Positions 14,634 through 20,423 of a stretch of DNA of 20,423 nt are shown here, piece by piece. Numbering within the stretch: the first letter of the stretch is position 1; every line of letters begins with the position of its first letter. Origin of the DNA: a virus; the IMG/VR virus record IMGVR_UViG_3300037493_001163, positions 1-20,423 of that record; one strand, given 5' to 3'. The translations under genes were made by a program, and so were the position numbers. The notes beneath the pieces were generated by a model. The model did no database searches. It was not told the origin of the DNA and saw only the letters and a list, made by a program, of their open reading frames with translations.

Positions 14634-17387
14634 ATGCAAATATATAACGCATTACAGTTAAAGAAAGGTGCTAAGACTCAGCATAATAGGATGGGTAGTA
14701 TTACTCAACCTTTACAATTTTTATCAAATAAAGATAAAGATGAAGAATGGGCAGCATGGAACCTTGACTGGTTAGAATGGAATGGCCTTAAACAAGTCCG
14801 TAGAAATGCCCGTAGGTTAATGAAGAACTATAAACTTGCAAAGGGTATTATTGATAAGACAGATTATCTTATGGTAGAAGATAATGAAATGAGAGATATA
14901 GTAGAAGTCTTAACTAAAGAAGATGCGTCTGCTATGGAACTTAAGTTCTATCCTATCATTCCAAATGTTATTAATGTTTTAGTAGCTGAATTTGCTAAGA
15001 GATCAACTAAACTTACATACCGTGCAGTAGATGATTTCTCATATAATGAAATGATGGAGCAAAAGCGCAAGATGGTAGAAGATACCTTAATGGCTGATGC
15101 TCAAACTAAAATCATGGCTGCTCTAGTTGAACAAGGACTAGATCAAAATTCTGAAGAAGCAAATAAACAATTACAACCAGATACTTTAAAGTCATTACCA
15201 GAGATTGAACAATTCTTTAAGAAGGATTATAGAGGAATGGTAGAGCAATGGGCATCTCATCAACATGCAGTTGATACTGAAAGATTCAGAATGGATGAAC
15301 TTGAGGAAAGAGGATTCAGAGATATGCTTATTACAGATAGAGAGTTCTGGCATTTTAGAATGATGGAAGATGACTATGAAGTAGAACTTTGGAATCCACC
15401 ATTAACATTCTATCACAAATCTCCAGATGCTAGATATATTTCACAAGGTAACTGGGTAGGTAAAATTGATATGTTTACTGTATCTGATGTTATTGATAAA
15501 TTTGGATACTTAATGACCCAAGAGCAGATGGAAGCTTGTGAAGCAGTCTACCCTATTAGGTCAGGAGGTTACATGACTGGAGGATATCAAAATGATGGTA
15601 CATACTATGATGCTACTAAAAACCATGATTGGAATGTAAACATGCCTTCTCTTGCATACAGACAGTATACATCAATGATGGCAGGATCTGTTTATGATGG
15701 AGGTGATATTATAAATCAAATACTTTCAGAGGGAGAAGATTACTTTGACCAAGGTACTGCATACTTATTACGTTGTACTACTTCTTACTGGAAGTCTCAG
15801 CGTAAAGTAGGACACTTAACTAAGATTAATGAAACTGGTGAAGTTATTACAGAAATAATTACTGAAGATTATAAAGTAACAGATAAGCCAATTTATGATA
15901 CAAGATTGTTTAAAAACAAAACAAGAGATAATCTTGTATTTGGAGAACATATTGATTGGATTTGGATTAATGAAGTATGGGGTGGTGTAAAGATTGGACC
16001 AAACATTCCTTCATTCTGGGGTATGAATAATCCTGGAGGTTTCTCACCTATTTATATTGGTATTGAAAAAAATCATATTGGACCATTAAAATTCCAATTC
16101 AAGGGAGACAACAGCCTATATGGATGTAAACTACCCGTAGAAGGCGCAGTCTTTTCAGATAGAAATACTAAGTCAACAGCATTGTTAGATTTAATGAAAC
16201 CATATCAAATTGGATTCAATATAGTAAACAATCAAATTGCAGATATCTTAGTAGATGAACTTGGTACTGTAATCATGTTAGATCAAAACTCTTTACCAAG
16301 ACATTCATTAGGAGAAGACTGGGGGAAAGGTAACTTAGCTAAAGCATATGTAGCAATGAAGAACTTCCAGATGCTTCCTCTTGATACATCTATTACTAAT
16401 ACAGAGAATGCTCTTAACTTTAACCATTTCCAAAAACTAGATCTATCTCAGACAGAAAGATTAATGTCTAGAATACAATTGGCTACACACTTTAAACAAC
16501 AAGCATATGAAGTGATTGGTGTTAATCCACAAAGGATGGGACAACAGATATCACAGATGACTGCTACAGGGGTAGAACAAGCCACTGCAGCTTCTTATGC
16601 ACAGACAGAGGTATTCTTTATCCAACACTGTGATTACTTGATGCCTAGGGTACACCAAATGCGTACAGACTTAGCACAGTACTATCACTCAACTAAACCA
16701 TCTGGTAGATTAACTTATATGACATCAGCAGATGAGAAAGTAAACTTTGAGATAAATGGTACTGACTTATTAGCAAGAGATCTAAATATTTTTGCAAGTA
16801 CAACTGCAAATCATAGAGCTATTCTTGAGCAATTAAAACAAATGGCTCTTACTAATAATACTACCGGAGCATCTATCTATGACTTAGGTAAATTAGTTCA
16901 GTCAGATTCAATTGCACAAATGAACACTGTTCTTAAAGAAGCTGAGAGTAAACAAACTCAACAAAAACAACAAGAGCAACAGTCAGCACAACAAATGCAA
17001 GAACAACAACTTGCATCTCAGAAAGAACAGAAACAGATGGAGATTGATGCTGAGGCTACTAGGGAAGAGAAGAATAGACAGAGAGATATTCTGGTTGCAG
17101 AAATACGTGCAGCAGGTTATGGATCTATGTCAGATGTCAACAAGAATATGGAATCAGATTATGTTGATGCAATGAAAGAAATCAAATCAACAGAGCAGTA
17201 TCAAGAGCAAACTAATCTTCAAAGAGAAAAAGAAGTTAACCGTATGAATATTGATTCTCAAAAAAACCAGATAGAACGGGAAAAAATAGCTGCTCAGAAA
17301 GAAATTGCTAACAAACAATTACAGATTGCACAGGAAAACAAAAACAAATTTGATGTGGGTAGTAAAAATAAGGGAGAGAAAAAATAG
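14634..17387 (+). CDS. Portal protein, large form with Gln-rich coiled-coil tail
   Basis: The protein is 917 aa. It forms the dodecameric ring at the capsid vertex through which DNA enters and leaves. Support comes from its position directly after TerL, its size, and portal-like stretches. These include the N-terminal region around NARRLMKNYKLAKGIID, FYPIIPNVINVLVAEFAKRS (about 102-121), and a long helical stretch (about 590-720) with QMTATGVEQATAASYAQTE, as in large P22-like and crAss-like portals. From about residue 760 to the end it becomes a highly charged, Gln-rich coiled coil with a Lys-rich terminus, comparable in idea to the barrel or tail extensions of P22-type portals. The gene starts 5 bases after TerL. 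No convincing terminator follows. Confidence 0.85.
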   Translation: MQIYNALQLKKGAKTQHNRMGSITQPLQFLSNKDKDEEWAAWNLDWLEWNGLKQVRRNARRLMKNYKLAKGIIDKTDYLMVEDNEMRDIVEVLTKEDASAMELKFYPIIPNVINVLVAEFAKRSTKLTYRAVDDFSYNEMMEQKRKMVEDTLMADAQTKIMAALVEQGLDQNSEEANKQLQPDTLKSLPEIEQFFKKDYRGMVEQWASHQHAVDTERFRMDELEERGFRDMLITDREFWHFRMMEDDYEVELWNPPLTFYHKSPDARYISQGNWVGKIDMFTVSDVIDKFGYLMTQEQMEACEAVYPIRSGGYMTGGYQNDGTYYDATKNHDWNVNMPSLAYRQYTSMMAGSVYDGGDIINQILSEGEDYFDQGTAYLLRCTTSYWKSQRKVGHLTKINETGEVITEIITEDYKVTDKPIYDTRLFKNKTRDNLVFGEHIDWIWINEVWGGVKIGPNIPSFWGMNNPGGFSPIYIGIEKNHIGPLKFQFKGDNSLYGCKLPVEGAVFSDRNTKSTALLDLMKPYQIGFNIVNNQIADILVDELGTVIMLDQNSLPRHSLGEDWGKGNLAKAYVAMKNFQMLPLDTSITNTENALNFNHFQKLDLSQTERLMSRIQLATHFKQQAYEVIGVNPQRMGQQISQMTATGVEQATAASYAQTEVFFIQHCDYLMPRVHQMRTDLAQYYHSTKPSGRLTYMTSADEKVNFEINGTDLLARDLNIFASTTANHRAILEQLKQMALTNNTTGASIYDLGKLVQSDSIAQMNTVLKEAESKQTQQKQQEQQSAQQMQEQQLASQKEQKQMEIDAEATREEKNRQRDILVAEIRAAGYGSMSDVNKNMESDYVDAMKEIKSTEQYQEQTNLQREKEVNRMNIDSQKNQIEREKIAAQKEIANKQLQIAQENKNKFDVGSKNKGEKK

Positions 17388-17439
17388 CCTTAGCTATATA
17401 ATGTGAAAATCTTTTTTTATTAATATAAATTTCTCAAGT

Positions 17440-17447
17440 TTAATTTG
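17440..17447 (+). promoter_or_regulatory. Weak promoter candidate before the scaffold/capsid genes
   Basis: TTAATTTG at 17440-17447 differs from TAnnTTTG by one base and lies in the 91-base gap after the portal gene, the largest gap within this operon. A clear -33 element is missing. The overlapping TTTGTATATTAAAG could be an alternative. A promoter here would allow extra expression of scaffold and capsid. Confidence 0.35.
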
Positions 17448-17450
17448 TAT

Positions 17451-17465
17451 ATTAAAGTATAAACA
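17451..17465 (+). repeat. 15-base intergenic repeat, copy 2 (ATTAAAGTATAAACA)
   Basis: This is an exact copy of the sequence at 150-164. It lies 13 bases before the ATG at 17479 and just downstream of the weak promoter candidate, so it would fall in the 5' leader of the scaffold/capsid message. Both copies are in short non-coding gaps in front of structural genes. Confidence 0.4.
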
Positions 17466-17478
17466 AAAACCAACAATA

Positions 17479-18762
17479 ATGAGTGATAACACAAAAAACC
17501 CAACTGGGGAAACCCAGATGTTAGATTCTACAACGGTAGATCAAGTAGATGTAAATTTAGATGAGATCTTTGGTAGTCCAGGTGCGGATAGCATAATGCT
17601 TCCTTCAGATGGAGAACAAACAGAGAAACCTAAAAATTTATTTTCTAAAGATGATAGAGTAGATACTTCGTTCATTGACATGCCTAATGTTACTGCTAAA
17701 GATAAGCAGGAAGCAGCGGAAAAGAAAGCAGATGTTGAAGAGGCAATTGCTGAATTAGATGGTTTAATCTCTCAAGAAGAGGATGCTGGAAATAAAGGAA
17801 GACCAAAGGTTGATAAATCTGGTCTTGCTGAGTTAGCATCTAAAATGATTGAGGAAGGGGCTCTAATGGCTTTTGATGATGATAAACCTTTAGAGGAATA
17901 TACAACAAAAGATTTTAGAGAACTTTTTGAAGCTAATTTTGAAGATAAAGAAAATAAAGTTAGAGAGAATGTTCCAAAAGAATTCTTTAAGTCATTGCCG
18001 GAAGAACTTCAAATAGCAGCTAAGTATGTAGCTGATGGTGGACAAGATCTTAAAGGTTTGTTTAGAACACTGGCTCAAGTTGAAGAAGTATTTGAACTTG
18101 ATCCAAACATTGAACAACACCAAGAAGAGATTACACGTCAGTACTTATATGCTACTAATTTTGGAACTGCAGAAGAAATTGAAGATGAGATCAATGATTG
18201 GAAAGACATTGATAAGCTTGGTCAAAAAGCAAAACAATTCAAACCAAAATTAGATAGAATGCATGAAGAGGTTGTTGCTAGAAAACTTGCAGAGCAAGAG
18301 CATAAGAAAGAACAACAAGCTCATCAAGCTAAAGCTTACCAAGATAATGTGTATAATACACTTGTTGGAGGTGAGTTAGGAGGATTAAAAATTGATAAGA
18401 AAGTACAAGGTATGCTTTACTCAGGATTAGTTCAACCTAATTACTCTTCAATTTCTGGTAAACAAACTAACTTACTTGGACACTTACTAGAGAAGTATCA
18501 GTTTGTAGAACCAAGACATGATCTAATTGCTGAAGCACTTTGGTTGCTATCTGATCCAGAAGGATACAGAAATAAAGTAAAAGATGTAGGTGGTAAAGCT
18601 GTTGTAGAAAAGACAGTTAGGCAATTAAAAACTGAGGAATCTAGAAAACTTTCTAGTTCTTCAACAAACACAGGAGATGATGAAATCAGTAAACCAATTG
18701 GTAACAGATCTTCACAAAGGACAATCCCTCGCCAGAACAATATGTTCAAAAGAGGCTTTTAA
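17479..18762 (+). CDS. Capsid scaffolding protein candidate
   Basis: The protein is 427 aa. It is acidic and mostly helical, with a low-complexity N-terminus, Glu/Lys-rich coiled-coil stretches at about residues 70-95 and 255-290, and a Ser-rich, basic C-terminus (SSQRTIPRQNNMFKRGF). Internal scaffolds typically have this composition and lie, as here, between the portal and major capsid genes. They bind the capsid protein through a basic C-terminal segment and leave before or during packaging. No protease catalytic motif is visible, so self-cleavage is not expected. The gene has its own leader after a 91-base gap and is followed 27 bases later by the capsid gene. An alternative is an internal or ejected virion protein. 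Confidence 0.7.
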   Translation: MSDNTKNPTGETQMLDSTTVDQVDVNLDEIFGSPGADSIMLPSDGEQTEKPKNLFSKDDRVDTSFIDMPNVTAKDKQEAAEKKADVEEAIAELDGLISQEEDAGNKGRPKVDKSGLAELASKMIEEGALMAFDDDKPLEEYTTKDFRELFEANFEDKENKVRENVPKEFFKSLPEELQIAAKYVADGGQDLKGLFRTLAQVEEVFELDPNIEQHQEEITRQYLYATNFGTAEEIEDEINDWKDIDKLGQKAKQFKPKLDRMHEEVVARKLAEQEHKKEQQAHQAKAYQDNVYNTLVGGELGGLKIDKKVQGMLYSGLVQPNYSSISGKQTNLLGHLLEKYQFVEPRHDLIAEALWLLSDPEGYRNKVKDVGGKAVVEKTVRQLKTEESRKLSSSSTNTGDDEISKPIGNRSSQRTIPRQNNMFKRGF

Positions 18763-18789
18763 ATAGTAACAAATAAAAACAAATAAACA

Positions 18790-20406
18790 ATGGCAACTCC
18801 AGTTTTAAACAATGGTATATTCCTCAGGGATACCGCTTACAACGCAAGTTCCCACGTGGATTCTTACCACCTGGTAAACATGCTAAAAGATGCAGAGCCA
18901 ATGGACTTAGGTCCAGTGGATCTATGGGCTATGTCCCAAAAGGTTGAAATGCCTCTTTATCAAATGTCTTCATTTGGTGGGAAAAATGTTATCATGGTAG
19001 ATAATGCTCGTGGAGAGTACAAATGGCAGACACCAGTGTCTACTGACCTACCTTATATCATTGAGGATATTGAACCAAATAATGATTTCAAAGGTATTGA
19101 AGGATCTACCTTCCGTATCAAACTTAACAGAAGAGAGTTTGGACATGGTGATATCATCACTTATGACAAATACAACGGTGTTGAGATGTACATTACAGCA
19201 GAAGACATTCTTCCAATTGGAGATGGTTTTATCTATACTGTACAGTTAGTAAACAATGACAACTTCAAATACTTAGATAATAAGTACTTGGCTAACGGTA
19301 CTAAAGTATTCCGTAAAGGTTCTGCAAGAGGTGAGTATGGTGAGAGATTCTCTGACATTACAACAAGAACAGGATTCCGTGAATTCTATAACTTTGTTGG
19401 TGGTGCTGAAGCTCACGTACATTATTCTGTATCTTCAAGAGCAGACTTAATGATCAAAGGTGGAATGAATGCAGATGGTACAGTTCCTGTAACTGAAATC
19501 TGGAGAAACTTTGGAGCAACAAATGATCCATCTATCACATCCCTAGAGGACATGGTAAAAGTAATGGGTAAAGACAAAGTGAAAAAAGCATTTGACAATG
19601 GTGACTTATCAAGAACATTCTTGACATCAATGGAAGCTGCTCACTTATCTAAAATTGCAACTGACATTGAGACTTACTTAATGTGGGGACAAGGTGGTAG
19701 AGTTCGTCAAGATGGACCAGATGATCTTAGATTATCAGTGGGTCTTTGGAAGCAGTTAGATAACTCTTTCAAAAGAATCTATAACAAAAACAACTTTACA
19801 CTTGATTTATTCCGTTCTGAGATCTACAACTTCTTCAATGGAAAAGTTGAGTTCCAAGGACCAGATCCAAAAAGAGCTCTAGTAGTTCAAACTGGTATGG
19901 GTGGAATGAGAATGGTAAATGAGGCAATTAAAAAAGAAGCTGTATCTTCAGGTCTTTTAATTCAAGCTGCTGATATCGGTGCAATCACTGGTAAAGGAAT
20001 GGACTTGAACTTTGGATTTGCTTACACTTCTTATGTTATCCCATTCTTGGCTAACGTGAAGTTTGTATTGAATCCTGCATTTGACAATGTTCATACAAAT
20101 GATATTGAGAACCCAATCATTGATGGTTTCCCATTATCTTCTTATTCATTCATTATCTTTGATATCACAGATAATACAAATGATAACATCTTCTTATTGA
20201 AATTATCTTGGGATAATCAATTGAAATGGTGGTATCAAAATGGTACTATGGACTACATGGGACGTACACAAGGATTCCAGTCTTCTGGACAATTCAACGG
20301 GTACCGTGTTATGATGTCTCAGACAATGCCAGCTATCTGGGTTAAAGACCCAACTAAAGTGTTAAAGATTGTAATGAGAAACCCAATCACTGGTGGATCT
20401 TTCTAA
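18790..20406 (+). CDS. Major capsid protein (probably HK97 fold)
   Basis: This 538-aa protein should form the icosahedral shell. The order TerL, portal, scaffold-like, this gene is the standard head module, and the length suits an HK97-fold capsid protein with an insertion domain. Seen in the sequence: an N-terminal arm of about 50 residues, a mixed alpha/beta body, regions with repeated GGMNADG and MWGQGGRVRQDG loops, and a beta-rich C-terminus ending MRNPITGGSF. There is no short catalytic motif to prove the fold, so the call depends on context and size. Codon use is shifted to C-ending AAC, TTC, ATC and GAC and to CGT compared with its neighbours, as expected for the most abundant virion protein. 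The A-rich leader (AACAAATAAACA) has no Shine-Dalgarno sequence. Confidence 0.82.
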   Translation: MATPVLNNGIFLRDTAYNASSHVDSYHLVNMLKDAEPMDLGPVDLWAMSQKVEMPLYQMSSFGGKNVIMVDNARGEYKWQTPVSTDLPYIIEDIEPNNDFKGIEGSTFRIKLNRREFGHGDIITYDKYNGVEMYITAEDILPIGDGFIYTVQLVNNDNFKYLDNKYLANGTKVFRKGSARGEYGERFSDITTRTGFREFYNFVGGAEAHVHYSVSSRADLMIKGGMNADGTVPVTEIWRNFGATNDPSITSLEDMVKVMGKDKVKKAFDNGDLSRTFLTSMEAAHLSKIATDIETYLMWGQGGRVRQDGPDDLRLSVGLWKQLDNSFKRIYNKNNFTLDLFRSEIYNFFNGKVEFQGPDPKRALVVQTGMGGMRMVNEAIKKEAVSSGLLIQAADIGAITGKGMDLNFGFAYTSYVIPFLANVKFVLNPAFDNVHTNDIENPIIDGFPLSSYSFIIFDITDNTNDNIFLLKLSWDNQLKWWYQNGTMDYMGRTQGFQSSGQFNGYRVMMSQTMPAIWVKDPTKVLKIVMRNPITGGSF

Positions 20407-20423
20407 CCAGACACTATAAAAAA

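Noticed and set aside
17386-17418. Terminator after the portal gene (TAGC-CTTA-GCTA and later T-run)
   Set aside because: The stem has only four pairs and is separated from the T-run by more than ten bases, so termination is not supported.

Overview
This window is a stretch of a tailed bacteriophage (Caudoviricetes) genome, or of a prophage-like element, holding the end of a tail/fibre region, a lysis cassette and the start of the head-packaging region. All convincing genes lie on the + strand, are tightly packed, and many overlap by ATGA or a few bases. The host is probably a member of the Bacteroidota. The DNA is AT-rich, the starts lack Shine-Dalgarno sequences and are preceded by A-rich leaders, and two promoter candidates match the Bacteroidota -7 element TAnnTTTG exactly (both TATATTTG). 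The large portal (917 aa) and terminase (733 aa), the order terminase, portal, scaffold-like, capsid, and the IHF/HU-like gene beside the terminase recall crAss-like phages. That lineage call is an inference and cannot be settled without searches.

Region 1 (about 1-5743) is the fibre module. It has the C-terminus of a structural protein, a small unknown protein, and a giant 1761-aa fibre. The fibre has a Cys-containing N-terminal domain, a 96-triplet collagen-like rod, a C1q/TNF-like jelly-roll candidate, a second collagen-like rod of about 129 triplets, a linker domain, and eight Cys-rich repeats of about 75 aa. The last six of these repeats look like a duplicated block of three. Region 2 (5784-8000) is a three-part protein: an N-terminal GH130-like beta-propeller, a helical TPR-like middle, and a C-terminal FkbM-type methyltransferase. 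Its position right after the fibre, behind its own promoter candidate, suggests it decorates or modifies sugars on the fibre or the host surface.

Region 3 (8022-9690) is the lysis cassette: a probable unimolecular spanin (lipobox plus C-terminal membrane segment), a PF05105-type holin, a TIGR02594-type endolysin, and a 52-aa ORF overlapping the endolysin stop. A strong intrinsic terminator (9717-9752) closes it. It is followed at once by an 18-bp perfect palindrome and a promoter candidate that would drive the next operon.

Region 4 (9810-20406) is the packaging and head operon. It runs: small helical protein, winged-helix-like protein, IHF/HU-like protein, eight-Cys zinc-binding-like protein, PD-(D/E)XK nuclease, a 171-aa protein that could be the small terminase, TerL, portal, a short intergenic gap with a weak promoter candidate, a scaffold-like acidic protein, and the major capsid protein. 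I saw no tRNA, rRNA, CRISPR array, insertion sequence or integrase.
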